DNA from: Streptomyces cinnamoneus | GTDB taxonomy: Bacteria > Actinomycetota > Actinomycetes > Streptomycetales > Streptomycetaceae | Reading direction: 5' to 3' | Assembly (NCBI RefSeq): GCF_014650495.1 | Contig: NZ_BMVB01000018.1 | Location: 1 to 64,000 of the forward strand | DNA length: 64,000 nucleotides | Part shown: positions 1-8,218 of the stretch, one piece after another | Layout: each line of letters starts with the position of its first letter | How positions within the stretch are numbered: the first letter of the stretch is position 1 | Notes under the pieces: generated by a model | Seen by the model: only the letters and a program-made list of their open reading frames with translations | Database searches by the model: none | Told to the model about the DNA's origin: nothing | Translations under genes and position numbers: made by a program

Positions 1-96
1 CAACCACCACCGATGCCACACCGCGCTCAGGGGCGAGCCACCCATCACCCGCGTCAACAACCCTGCGGGTCAATACAGCTAGCCGCTGCACGTGCG

Positions 97-146
97 GCGC
101 CGTTCCGGTGCGGACCGATCCCCCTCGGTCCGCACCGGAACGGCGC
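97..146. terminator. Strong hairpin terminator of a gene outside the window
   Basis: A perfect 22-bp inverted repeat (arms 97-118 and 125-146) encloses a 6-nt loop. It is GC-rich and has no T tract, which is usual for streptomycete terminators. No convincing gene lies between it and the window start, so it probably ends a gene to the left. Confidence 0.75.
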
Positions 147-331
147 TCCCCCGTGTTCCCCCGTATCTCCCCCGGGCCCCGCGGGGCCCCCGTACCCCCC
201 GGTCGCGTCAGGGCCGCCGTGCCGTTCCGCCGCCCCGTGTCGGCGGTGCCGGCGCCGGCGTCCCTTCCGCGACCACCACTCTCCCTTCCTGACCGGTGCC
301 GCCCCATCCGCGCGCGTACTCATCTCGCCTC

Positions 332-349
332 CTGAGTACGCGTACTCAG
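332..349. promoter_or_regulatory. 18-bp perfect palindrome, candidate operator
   Basis: CTGAGTACGCGTACTCAG is its own reverse complement and lies 91 bp upstream of the ATG at 440. A partial copy (CGCGTACTCA) lies about 27 bp upstream at 313-322. The position suits a dimeric repressor or activator of the FAD oxidoreductase gene; I cannot name the regulator. Confidence 0.45.
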
Positions 350-439
350 CCGTGGGCCCGCGTACCCGGAGGGCCGGCGCCGGTCGCGGCCGGGGCGCTG
401 GTCGAGGGGTTGTCGGCGGGGCCGGATAAAGTCGGGCGC

Positions 440-1948
440 ATGGCACGGATTGCGGTGATCGGCGCCGGGATGGGCGCGATGGCAGCCGCTGCACGGCTGG
501 CCGTCGCGGGCCACCGGGTGGCGGTGTACGAGCGCGCGGAGACGTACGGCGGCGGCGTCGGCCGGCTCGCGCGGGACGGCTTCGTCTTCGACACGGGGCC
601 GGGGCTGCTGCATCTGCCCGCCGTCTACCGCGACCTGTTCGTCAAGACGGGCAAGGAGTCGCTGGAGCAGAGCCTCACGCTCTCCCAGGTCGAGCCGGCG
701 AGCCGGCATCTGTTCGCCGACGGAACGGACTTCTCCCTGCCCAACGCCTCGCGCGCCGGCGTCGTCGCGGCGCTGGACGACGCCCTCGGCGCAGGCGCGG
801 GCGAGACGTGGAGCGAGCTGGTCAACCGGGCGCGCGAGGTGTGGGACGCCACGCGCCGCCCGCTGCTGGAGGAGCCGCTGCGGGCCGAGCGCACCGAGGC
901 CCTGGGTAGCGATCCGTATCCGGCGGTGCGCAGGCGCGGACTGTTCCGGCGGAACGCGCCGGTGACGCTGGCATCGGTCGCCGAACGGGAGTTGCGCGAC
1001 CCCCGCCTGATGGCCCTGCTGGAGAGCCACGCCCTGGCCTACGGCCTCGACCCGCGCAGCGCCCCCGCGAGCGCGACGGTCCTGCCGTACATGGAGCAGA
1101 CCTTCGGCAGCTGGTACGTCGGCGGGGGCCTGCGGGGCCTCGCGGACGCGCTGTACGAGCGGTGCGTGGCGCGCCGCGTGGAGTTCTCCTTCGGTGCCGG
1201 GGTCGTCGGCGTGGTGGAGAAGGACGGGCGCGCGGCCGGGGTGCGGCTGGCCGACGGCAGCGTGGCCGAGGCGGACATGGTGGTCGCCGGGGTCTCCCCC
1301 GGCCGGCTGGCGGCGCTCGCCCCGGGCGCGGCCGGGCCGTCGGCTGCCGGGGCGGCGCCCGTGCCGCCGGGCAGGTTCAGCGTCTTCCTGGCGCTCGGCG
1401 GGGCGCGGCCGGAGGGCACCGTGCACCGCACGGTGGTCCACGCGGGCGACCGCGCCGCCGAGTTGGCCGCGGTCTTCGGCACGGGGCCGGCCGGTGGCTA
1501 CGGGCCGACGGTGACGGTGCTGCGGCCGGACGACGCCGCCACGCGCCCGGACGACGGGCACGAGGCCGTGACGCTCACGGCCACCGTGGCGCGGCAGGGC
1601 CGGGTCGACTGGGGCGAGGAGCGCACGGCCGGTGCGTTCGCGGACCGGCTGGTGCAGGCGGCCGAGGCGGCGGTACCGGGTCTGCGGGAGCGGCTGCTGT
1701 GGCGGGAGGTGCGTACTCCGGCCGATGTGGAGGCGGCGACCGGCGCCGAGGGGGGCGGGGTGCCCGCGCCCGTACTGGCCGGCGGTGCGGGGGCGTTCCT
1801 GCGTCCCGGCAACCTCACGGATCTGCCGGGCCTCTACCGCGTGGGCGGCTTCGCCCATCCCGGCGGGGGGCTGGCCCACGCCGGGATGTCGGGAGCGCTG
1901 GTGGCCGGCCTGATCGTGGACGGCGCGGACTGGCGCGGCTCCCAGTGA
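440..1948 (+). CDS. FAD-dependent oxidoreductase, phytoene desaturase-like (CrtI family)
   Basis: This 502-residue protein starts with a dinucleotide-binding motif (GAGMG, residues 8-12, followed by an acidic residue in VYERAE) and a GGG segment near residue 38, as in CrtI and phytoene desaturase-like flavoproteins. The C-terminus carries the matching second FAD contact (LYRVGGFAHPGGGLAHAGMSGALVAG). No crtB or crtE gene lies nearby, so a role in carotenoid synthesis is not supported. It may act on another polyprenoid or hydrophobic substrate. An in-frame extension up to 296 is possible but lacks a recognisable ribosome binding site, so ATG 440 is preferred. The gene stands alone and converges on the next gene. 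Confidence 0.85.
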   Translation: MARIAVIGAGMGAMAAAARLAVAGHRVAVYERAETYGGGVGRLARDGFVFDTGPGLLHLPAVYRDLFVKTGKESLEQSLTLSQVEPASRHLFADGTDFSLPNASRAGVVAALDDALGAGAGETWSELVNRAREVWDATRRPLLEEPLRAERTEALGSDPYPAVRRRGLFRRNAPVTLASVAERELRDPRLMALLESHALAYGLDPRSAPASATVLPYMEQTFGSWYVGGGLRGLADALYERCVARRVEFSFGAGVVGVVEKDGRAAGVRLADGSVAEADMVVAGVSPGRLAALAPGAAGPSAAGAAPVPPGRFSVFLALGGARPEGTVHRTVVHAGDRAAELAAVFGTGPAGGYGPTVTVLRPDDAATRPDDGHEAVTLTATVARQGRVDWGEERTAGAFADRLVQAAEAAVPGLRERLLWREVRTPADVEAATGAEGGGVPAPVLAGGAGAFLRPGNLTDLPGLYRVGGFAHPGGGLAHAGMSGALVAGLIVDGADWRGSQ

Positions 1949-1997
1949 GCCCCGGCGCCGCCCCGTCGCCGGTGGCGGGGCGGCCGCTGCCGCGGGC

Positions 1998-2981
1998 TCA
2001 GTAGCGGTAGCGCTGTTCGTCGTAGCCGTTGCCGGGCAGCTGCTGCGGCGGGTAGGGCTGCTGCTCGGCCGGGTTCACGGGGTGGGCGGGGTCGACGGGG
2101 TTGTTGGCGTCCCGCTGCTGCGGCACCCACACGCCGCCCGGCGGGGTGTCCATGTCGTACCCCTGCGACGCGTAGGTCCCCGCGGTGTAGCCCCCGCCCC
2201 CGTACTGCTGCTGGGGGTAGGGCTGCTGCTGGCCGTAGGCGTCGTACTGCTCGTAGGCCGGGGAGCGGTTGCCGATGTACGGGTCGGAGTAGGACGCGTA
2301 CTGCTGCTGGTCCTGTCCGTAGTCGAACTGGCCGGCGTAGCCGCCCTGGGCGGGTGCCCCCGCCGTTCCGGCCGTCTGCTCGCCGCCGCCGTACGCGCCG
2401 TACGCGCCCGCCGGGTAGCCGGCGGTGTCGTAGCCGGTGGCCGGCGGGTGCTCGTCGGTCGGCTGCTGGGGCACGTTGGGCATGAGGTCGGCCACGCCGG
2501 CGTCCGCGGCGGGGACGGCCGGGATCGCGTCGGGCCCGGAGGCCGGGAGCGTCACGTCGGCCGCGGCGGCCGGTGCGGGGGCCGCGGGGCGGTCGCCACC
2601 CCTGCGGCGCCGCCCGGCCCGTGACGTGGCGTCGCCCCGGCCGGTGGCGCCGCTTCCCTTCGCGGCCGCGGCGCCCCTGCCCTTCGGGGCGTCCGTCTTC
2701 GCGGCGTCCGCGCGCTCGTCCTCCTCGGTGCGGCGCAGGGCCCAGCCGCGGGAGAAGCCCCGGCGGAAGGAGAGCGTGACGAAGGTCTGGCCCACCGCGA
2801 AGGCGATCGCGCCCACGACGATGACGGCCACGGACGGGATGACCACGCCCGCGACCACCCCGAGGAAGCCGACGAACGCGAGGAGCCGCCAGCGCAACCG
2901 CGCCTTGTACTGCAGCAGCACCTCGCCGAGCAGCCAGAGCGCGACGACCCCGAACGCGATGTAGAGGACCGTCCAGCCCAT
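1998..2981 (-). CDS. Small-membrane-domain protein with long Tyr/Gln/Pro/Gly-rich tail
   Basis: The first 80 or so residues of this 327-residue protein hold about three hydrophobic segments (LYIAFGVVALWLLGEVLL; LLAFVGFLGVVAGVVIP; VAVIVVGAIAFAVG). A charged Lys/Ala/Arg linker follows. The last 150 residues are low complexity, rich in Tyr, Gln, Pro and Gly (for example YGQDQQQYASY, YGQQQPYPQQQYGGGG). I recognise it only as an actinobacterial hypothetical membrane protein. Tails of this type are often disordered and support multivalent binding, which is inference here. It ends 50 bp from the convergent upstream gene, and its start lies 39 bp from the metF stop on the same strand. Confidence 0.8.
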   Translation of the reverse strand: MGWTVLYIAFGVVALWLLGEVLLQYKARLRWRLLAFVGFLGVVAGVVIPSVAVIVVGAIAFAVGQTFVTLSFRRGFSRGWALRRTEEDERADAAKTDAPKGRGAAAAKGSGATGRGDATSRAGRRRRGGDRPAAPAPAAAADVTLPASGPDAIPAVPAADAGVADLMPNVPQQPTDEHPPATGYDTAGYPAGAYGAYGGGEQTAGTAGAPAQGGYAGQFDYGQDQQQYASYSDPYIGNRSPAYEQYDAYGQQQPYPQQQYGGGGYTAGTYASQGYDMDTPPGGVWVPQQRDANNPVDPAHPVNPAEQQPYPPQQLPGNGYDEQRYRY

Positions 2982-3020
2982 TAGCGCCCCTCTCGTACGG
3001 CCGCCGTCGCCGGCCGGCCG

Positions 3021-3938
3021 TCAGGACCGCTGGTGCAGTCCCAGATTCTCGTAGATCTCCAACGTGGCCGTGGAGTGGTTCAGGGTAATGAAGTGCAACC
3101 CGGGAATCTCCTCGGCCATCAACCGGGCACACAGATCCGTCGCGTACTCGATTCCGATCGAGCGTACAGCGGCCGTGTCATCTTTCACCGCGAGGATCCT
3201 CTCCGCCAGGTCCGGGGGGAACGCCGCGTTGCTGAGCTGTGCGAATCGTTCAATTTGTCGCACATTGGTGACCGGCATGATTTCCGGAATGATCGGAGTG
3301 TCACACCCTGCTGCCGCTACGCGATCGCGGAGCCGGAGGTAGTCCTCGGGGTAGAAGAACATCTGGGTGATCGCGAAGTCCGCACCGGCCCGGCATTTGT
3401 CGACGAAGTACCCGATGTCCGTCTCCCAGTCGGCGGACCGGGGGTGCATCTCGGGGAACGCGGCGACGCCCACGCAGAAATCACCCGACTCCTTGATGAG
3501 CCGGACCAGGTCCGCGGCGTACCGCACACCGTCCGGGTGACTCACCCACTCGCCCATCGGGTCGCCGGGCGGGTCGCCCCGCAGCGCGAGCATGTTGCGG
3601 ATGCCGACGTCGGCGTACTGGCCGATGACGTTGCGCAGTTCGGCCACGGAGTGGTTCACCGCGGTCAGGTGGGCGACGGGGGTGAGGGTGGTGTCGGTCG
3701 CGATCCGCTCCGTCGCCCGGACGGTGCCCTCACGGGAGGAGCCGCCGGCGCCGTAGGTCACGGAGACGAAGGTGGGCCCGACCGCCTCGATGCGCCGGAT
3801 GGCGTTCCACAGCGTCCGCTCGCCCTTCTCCGTCCGCGGGGCGGCGAACTCGAAGGAGTACGAGCGCTCGCCGGAAGCCAGCAGGTCACGCACGGTGCGA
3901 GCGTGGTCCGTCCTGGTGGAGGCAGTACCAAGGGCCAT
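3021..3938 (-). CDS. metF: 5,10-methylenetetrahydrofolate reductase
   Basis: MetF reduces 5,10-methylene-THF to 5-methyl-THF with FAD, supplying the methyl group for methionine synthesis. The 305-residue length fits the bacterial family. Family segments seen are FEFAAPRTEKGERTLW at the start of the barrel, SVTYGAGGSSR around residue 60, LALRGDPP around residue 118 and IPEIMPVTN in the C-terminal half. The ATG at 3938 begins MALGTASTRTDHARTVRDLL. It follows a non-coding gap after thiE and precedes the Tyr/Gln-rich membrane protein on the same strand. Confidence 0.95.
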   Translation of the reverse strand: MALGTASTRTDHARTVRDLLASGERSYSFEFAAPRTEKGERTLWNAIRRIEAVGPTFVSVTYGAGGSSREGTVRATERIATDTTLTPVAHLTAVNHSVAELRNVIGQYADVGIRNMLALRGDPPGDPMGEWVSHPDGVRYAADLVRLIKESGDFCVGVAAFPEMHPRSADWETDIGYFVDKCRAGADFAITQMFFYPEDYLRLRDRVAAAGCDTPIIPEIMPVTNVRQIERFAQLSNAAFPPDLAERILAVKDDTAAVRSIGIEYATDLCARLMAEEIPGLHFITLNHSTATLEIYENLGLHQRS

Positions 3939-4080
3939 ACCGGCAAGTTAACCAGCGGGGCAGGCACCCCCCAAGCGACTTCGGCGATATGCCCTTTTCG
4001 CCCACCCGCTGTTCACATACCGTCTCACCCCTCGGACGACGGGCCTGTCCTGCAACAATGCACGGACCCCGGCGTCGGGC

Positions 4081-4743
4081 CTAGCTGCCGGTCCCGGCGT
4101 ACGCGCGGACCCGCCGGGCGAGCTGTGCCGCGGCCTCGCCCGGGTCGTCGGCCTCGGTGACGGCACGGACCACCACGACGCGGCGCGCGCCGGCCTCCAG
4201 CACCTCGTCCAGATTGCCGGCGTCGATCCCGCCGATGGCGAACCACGGCCGTACCGGCTCCAGCGACGCCGCGTAGCGCACCAGGGACAGTCCGGGGGCG
4301 TACCGGCCGGGCTTGGTGGGGGTCGGCCAGCAGGGGCCGGTGCAGAAGTAGTCCACGCCGGGCTCGGCGACGGCGGCGTCGACCTCCGCCTCGGCGTGCG
4401 TCGAGCGGCCGATCAGCACGTCCTCGCCGAGGAGGGCGCGGGCGGCGGGCACCGGCAGGTCGCCCTGGCCCAGGTGCAGCACGTGGGAGCCGGCGGCGTG
4501 CGCGACGTCCGCGCGGTCGTTGACGGCCAGGAGCCTGCCGTGGCGGCGGGCGGCCTCGGCGAAGACGGCGAGGTGCTCCAGTTCCTCCCCCGCCTCCATG
4601 CCCTTGTCGCGCAGCTGGACGACGTCCACGCCGGCGGCGAGGACGGCGTCGAGGAACTCCGGCAGGTCGCCCTGGCGCTTGCGCGCGTCGGTGCACAGGT
4701 ACAGCCGGGCGTCGGCGAGCCGCTCGCGCGCGGTGACGGACAT
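4081..4743 (-). CDS. thiE: Thiamine-phosphate synthase
   Basis: ThiE joins HMP-pyrophosphate and the thiazole phosphate to make thiamine monophosphate. The 220-residue TIM-barrel protein shows VVQLRDKGM near residue 41 (pyrimidine site), LLAVNDRADVAHAAG, HLGQGDLP, IGRSTH, DYFCTGPCWPTPTKPG and a C-terminal phosphate loop FAIGGID. The segment FCTGPCWPT is more Cys-rich than the usual YVAFGPVFPT form. The gene lies next to, but is transcribed away from, thiO-thiS-thiG, and has no riboswitch of its own that I can see. It is preceded by a long GC hairpin at 4766-4813. Confidence 0.95.
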   Translation of the reverse strand: MSVTARERLADARLYLCTDARKRQGDLPEFLDAVLAAGVDVVQLRDKGMEAGEELEHLAVFAEAARRHGRLLAVNDRADVAHAAGSHVLHLGQGDLPVPAARALLGEDVLIGRSTHAEAEVDAAVAEPGVDYFCTGPCWPTPTKPGRYAPGLSLVRYAASLEPVRPWFAIGGIDAGNLDEVLEAGARRVVVVRAVTEADDPGEAAAQLARRVRAYAGTGS

Positions 4744-4765
4744 CGGGTGTCTCCCCCAAAGTCGG

Positions 4766-4813
4766 CGGCGTACGGGCCGGGGCGGCCTTCCGGCCGCCCC
4801 GGCCCGTACGCCG
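4766..4813. terminator. 22-bp hairpin between the Rv2175c-like gene and thiE
   Basis: Perfect arms at 4766-4787 and 4792-4813 enclose a TTCC loop. It lies 21 bp beyond the stop of the minus-strand DNA-binding gene and would end that transcript before thiE. Confidence 0.8.
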
Positions 4814-4833
4814 GACGGTTCACTTGCTCTCGG

Positions 4834-5199
4834 TCAGACGGCGAGCGCCTGGGCGCGGCGCTTCACCTCCGTGCCGCGATTCTCGCGCAGCGCCTGCGCG
4901 GGGGTGCCGGGCAGGGTGGGGTCGGGGGTGAAGAGCCACTCCAGCATTTCCTCGTCGCTGAAGCCGTCGTCCCGCAGCAGCGTCAAGGTCCCGGCCAGGC
5001 CCTTGACGACCTTGTCCTCGCCGATGAAGTCGGCGGGCACCATGAGCACTCGGTTCTCGCCACGGCGCACGGCGATCAGCTGGCCTTCCTTGATCAGCTG
5101 CCGGACGCGCGTCACCTCCACGTCGAGCTTTTCGGCGATGTCGGGGAGGTTGAGCCAGGCGGGGACGAGCGCATCGATCTTTGCGTCAATCTCGGTCAC
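4834..5199 (-). CDS. Rv2175c-family DNA-binding protein
   Basis: The 121-residue protein matches the actinobacterial Rv2175c type: an N-terminal winged helix-turn-helix (WLNLPDIAEKLDVEVTRVRQLIKEGQLIAVRRGENRVLMVPADF, residues 15-58) and a C-terminal helical part (LTLLRDDGFSDEEMLEWLF). In Mycobacterium tuberculosis, Rv2175c binds DNA and is phosphorylated by the Ser/Thr kinase PknL. A Ser/Thr kinase gene lies about 4 kb away here, but any link between them is inference. Translation starts at GTG 5199. The gene ends before a long hairpin that separates it from thiE. Confidence 0.85.
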   Translation of the reverse strand: MTEIDAKIDALVPAWLNLPDIAEKLDVEVTRVRQLIKEGQLIAVRRGENRVLMVPADFIGEDKVVKGLAGTLTLLRDDGFSDEEMLEWLFTPDPTLPGTPAQALRENRGTEVKRRAQALAV

Positions 5200-5301
5200 G
5201 GGACAAGCCTGCCATCCGGGACTGACGGCCGGTAGCCGGGTTGACCCGAGCCGGGCCCAGAACCCCGCCCGACGTCACCCCACCGGCCGCGCGGAGCCGG
5301 G

Positions 5302-6528
5302 TCAGAGCGCCGCGGACTTCAGCGGAACGGAGGCGTCCGCGGCCCTGGCCCGGTCGATGGCGGCGCCCTTCTCGATGAGCTTGCGCCCCTGCGCCAGATC
5401 GCGGGGGCGCCCCACGGCGAGCAGGGCCACCAGGACGCCCGAACGCAGCCAGCACACCGTCCAGGCCGCTCCGGTGGGGTCGCCGCGCCACAGGAGCTCG
5501 TCGGCGGCCGCGTGGTGGCCCGCGTACTGCACGAAGCGCCCGAACTGCTCGGACCAGAAGTACGGCACCGGGTCGTAGACGGGCCCCTCGGCCGGGCCGT
5601 GGACGATGTTCCCGGCGACGGTCCGCGGCCCCTGCAGGGCATTGTCCCAGTGGTGCACCAGCAGCCGCTCCCCGTAGCGGGCCGAGGGGAAGGAGGAGCA
5701 GTCGCCGACCGCGTAGACGTCGGGCAGGGAGGTGCGCAGCCGGTCGTCGGTGGCGACGGAGCGGTCCGGCGCGAGCTCGATGCCCGAGCCGGCCAGCCAG
5801 CCGGTGGCCGGGCGGGCGCCGATGCCGACGACCACCGCGTCCGCGGGCAGGCGCGTGCCGTCGGCCAGGAGCACCGCGCCGGGCTCCACGGCGGCCACCT
5901 GCGCGCCGGTGAGCAGCTGCGCCCCGCTGTGGGCGTACCACTGCGCCATGTGGGTGGCGACCTCGGCCGGCATGGCGCCCGCCAGCGGCCGGTCGGCGGC
6001 CTCGACGACGGTCACGCGGCAGCCGGCCTCCCGGGCGGCGGTCGCGAACTCCGCGCCGATCCAGCCGGCGCCGACGGCGACGATGTCGCGCTGCTCGGCC
6101 AGCAGCGGCCGCAGCCGCTCGGCGTCGTCCACGGTGCGCAGCACGTGGACGCCGGGCAGGCCCTCGCTGCCGGGCAGGACGACGGGCTCGGCGCCGGTGG
6201 CGATGACCAGCAGGTCGTACGGTACGGGGCCCTGCCGCGTGTCGAGGACGTGCTCGGCGGCGCGCAGCCCGGTGGCCTCCACGCCGAGCCGCAGGTCGAT
6301 GCCGAGCGAGTCGAAGTCCACCTCGAAGGCGGATCCCTCCGCCCGTCCGAGGAGCACGGCCTTGGACAGGGGCGGCCGGTCGTAGGGCTGGTGGGGCTCG
6401 GCGCCCAGCAGGGAGATCGCGCCGTCCCAGCCCTGCTCGCGCAGGGCGACGGCGGTCTGCACCCCGGCCATGCCGGCACCGACGATGACGACGCGCCGGC
6501 CACTGGAGGTGTTCGTCTGCTCGCTCAC
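5302..6528 (-). CDS. NAD(P)/FAD-dependent oxidoreductase, ferredoxin-reductase type
   Basis: This is a 408-residue pyridine nucleotide-disulfide-family flavoprotein of the ferredoxin or rubredoxin reductase kind. It has an FAD motif (VVIVGAGMAGVQTAVALREQGW, near residue 11), a second NAD(P)H motif (IVAVGAGWIGAEFATAAREAG, near residue 150) and the FAD-closing segment DVYAVGDCSSF. No redox-active Cys pair follows the first motif, so it is not a thioredoxin reductase or lipoamide dehydrogenase. A likely role is electron transfer from NAD(P)H to a ferredoxin, partner unknown. GTG 6528 is chosen because family alignment begins shortly after it; an extension to 6591 is possible. It is divergent from the thiamine operon. 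Confidence 0.88.
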   Translation of the reverse strand: MSEQTNTSSGRRVVIVGAGMAGVQTAVALREQGWDGAISLLGAEPHQPYDRPPLSKAVLLGRAEGSAFEVDFDSLGIDLRLGVEATGLRAAEHVLDTRQGPVPYDLLVIATGAEPVVLPGSEGLPGVHVLRTVDDAERLRPLLAEQRDIVAVGAGWIGAEFATAAREAGCRVTVVEAADRPLAGAMPAEVATHMAQWYAHSGAQLLTGAQVAAVEPGAVLLADGTRLPADAVVVGIGARPATGWLAGSGIELAPDRSVATDDRLRTSLPDVYAVGDCSSFPSARYGERLLVHHWDNALQGPRTVAGNIVHGPAEGPVYDPVPYFWSEQFGRFVQYAGHHAAADELLWRGDPTGAAWTVCWLRSGVLVALLAVGRPRDLAQGRKLIEKGAAIDRARAADASVPLKSAAL

Positions 6529-6706
6529 CCGGTCAACTCTAGGACGGCGGGCCTCGTCCGCCGGAGCACCGCGTGCCGAGACCTCTGACACAGCGTCACT
6601 GCATTGGCGGGCGTCACGCCCGCCGCACGGGTGTCGCCCCGGCCGCCCGCCCGGTGCGGACGCCCTTCCGGCCGGTCCGCGGCGCGTACTAGGGTGGCCG
6701 TTGCAC

Positions 6707-6803
6707 GCACTCGCGGGAGCCCGGACGCACCGGGCTGAGAGGGAGGCTGGACGGCCTCCGACCGTACGAACCTGATCCGGGTCATGCCGGCGAAGGGAGG
6801 GGC
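6707..6803 (+). ncRNA. TPP riboswitch (THI element)
   Basis: The conserved thi-box parts are all present: the GGGCTGAGAGGGAGGC block at 6732-6747, then ACCGTACGAACCTGATCC at 6761-6778 and GGGTCATGCCGGCGAAGGGA at 6779-6798. The element ends about 10 nt before the thiO start codon, so the 3' stem can overlap the ribosome binding region. This fits translational repression by thiamine pyrophosphate. It controls thiO-thiS-thiG. Confidence 0.95.
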
Positions 6804-6812
6804 TGGAAGCCC

Positions 6813-7991
6813 ATGCACGCGCATCGCACTCCTGCGCAGCACACTTGCGACGTCCTCGTCATCGGCGGGGGCGTCATCGGCCTGGTCGTGGCCTGGCGGG
6901 CCGCCCAGCGCGGCCTGCGCACGGCCGTCGCCGACCCGGCGCCCGGCGGCGGGGCCGCCAAGGTGGCGGCCGGGATGCTCGCCGCCGTGACCGAGCTGCA
7001 TTACGGCGAGCAGACGCTGCTGGCCCTCAATCTGGCCTCGGCGCGGCGCTACCCGGCGTTCACGGCGGAGCTGGAGGAGGCCAGCGGCCAGGACACCGGC
7101 TACCGCGCCTGCGGCACGCTGGCCGTCGCCCTCGACGCCGACGACCGGGCGCACCTGCGGGAGCTGCACGCCCTGCAGCAGCGCTCCGGTCTGGACGCGC
7201 AGTGGCTGACCGGGCGCGAGTGCCGCCGCCTGGAGCCGATGCTGGCGCCGGGCGTGCGCGGCGGGCTGCGGGTGGACGGCGACCACCAGACCGACCCCCG
7301 GCGGCTGGCCCGGGCCCTGCTGACGGCCTGTGAGCGCGCCGGGGTGGTCTTCCACCGCTCGGAGGCGGCGCGGGCCGTGCTCGCCCGGGGCCGGGCCGCG
7401 GGGGCGGAGCTCGCGGACGGCACCCGCGTCGTCGCCGGGCAGACCGTGCTGGCGGCGGGCAGCCTCAGCGGCCGCCTCGCGGGCCTGCCCGAGGAAGTGC
7501 TGCCGCCGGTCCGCCCGGTCAAGGGCCAGATCCTGCGGCTGCGCGTGCCGCGCTCGCACCGGCCGTTCCTGTCGCGGACCGTGCGCGCGGTCGTGCGCGG
7601 CGGACCGGTGTACCTGGTGCCGCGGGAGAACGGCGAGCTGGTGGTCGGCGCGACGACCGAGGAGCTCGGCTGGGACACCACGGTGACGGCGGGCGGGGTC
7701 TACGAGCTGCTGCGCGACGCCCACGAGCTGGTGCCCGGCATCACCGAGCTGCCGCTGGTGGAGACCCTCGCCGGGCTGCGCCCCGGCTCGCCCGACAACG
7801 CCCCGCTGCTGGGCCCGACCGAGGTGCCGGGCCTGCTGGCGGCCACCGGGCACCACCGCAACGGCGTGCTGCTCACCCCCGTCACCGGAGACGTGATGGC
7901 CGAGGTGCTCGCCACCGGCCGGCTGCCCGACGAGGCCCGCCCCTTCTCCCCCCTCCGCTTCACCCCCGTACTCCAGGAGCAGTCCGCATGA
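6813..7991 (+). CDS. thiO: Glycine oxidase ThiO
   Basis: ThiO oxidises glycine to the iminoglycine used to build the thiazole ring of thiamine. The 392-residue DAO-family protein has an FAD motif (VLVIGGGVIGLVVAWRAAQRG, residues 11-31), the segment GGGAAKVAAGMLAAVTE typical of ThiO, and a C-terminal LLAATGHHRNGVLLTPVTGD. It is the first gene after the TPP riboswitch. Its stop overlaps the thiS start by 4 bp, which suggests translational coupling. Confidence 0.95.
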   Translation: MHAHRTPAQHTCDVLVIGGGVIGLVVAWRAAQRGLRTAVADPAPGGGAAKVAAGMLAAVTELHYGEQTLLALNLASARRYPAFTAELEEASGQDTGYRACGTLAVALDADDRAHLRELHALQQRSGLDAQWLTGRECRRLEPMLAPGVRGGLRVDGDHQTDPRRLARALLTACERAGVVFHRSEAARAVLARGRAAGAELADGTRVVAGQTVLAAGSLSGRLAGLPEEVLPPVRPVKGQILRLRVPRSHRPFLSRTVRAVVRGGPVYLVPRENGELVVGATTEELGWDTTVTAGGVYELLRDAHELVPGITELPLVETLAGLRPGSPDNAPLLGPTEVPGLLAATGHHRNGVLLTPVTGDVMAEVLATGRLPDEARPFSPLRFTPVLQEQSA

Positions 7992-8212
7992 CCGGCAGCG
8001 AAGTCGCCCTCCACACCATCAGCGTCAACGGGGAGCACCGCGCCGTCCCCGCGGGGACGACCCTCGACGGGCTCGTCGCCACGCTCACCCGTGCGCACAG
8101 CGGCGTCGCCGCGGCCGTCAACGAGGCGGTCGTGCCGCGCGGCCAGTGGCAGGTCACCACGCTCGGGGACGGCGACCGGGTCGAGGTCCTCACCGCGGTG
8201 CAGGGAGGCTGA
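7988..8212 (+). CDS. thiS: Sulfur carrier protein ThiS
   Basis: The 74-residue ubiquitin-like protein ends in Gly-Gly (VEVLTAVQGG). That terminus is adenylated and then thiocarboxylated to carry sulfur into the thiazole ring. The N-terminal beta-strand ISVNGEHRAVPAGTTLDGLV and the NEAVVPRGQW segment match the family. ATG 7988 overlaps the thiO stop by 4 bp, and thiG begins 6 bp downstream, so this is a tight operon under the TPP riboswitch. Confidence 0.96.
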   Translation: MTGSEVALHTISVNGEHRAVPAGTTLDGLVATLTRAHSGVAAAVNEAVVPRGQWQVTTLGDGDRVEVLTAVQGG

Positions 8213-8218
8213 CCGGTC

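Larger units (their letters stand above)
1..439. other. Intergenic region before the first gene
   Basis: I see no supported coding region here; the open frames lack codon bias and are shadows of the GC-rich sequence. The stretch holds the hairpin at 97-146 and an 18-bp palindrome at 332-349, and ends with the start of the FAD oxidoreductase gene. Confidence 0.6.

Noticed and set aside
296..439. Extension of the first FAD oxidoreductase to the upstream ATG at 296
   Set aside because: It would run through the 18-bp palindrome and adds a Pro/Arg-rich segment before the dinucleotide motif, which is normally near the N-terminus.
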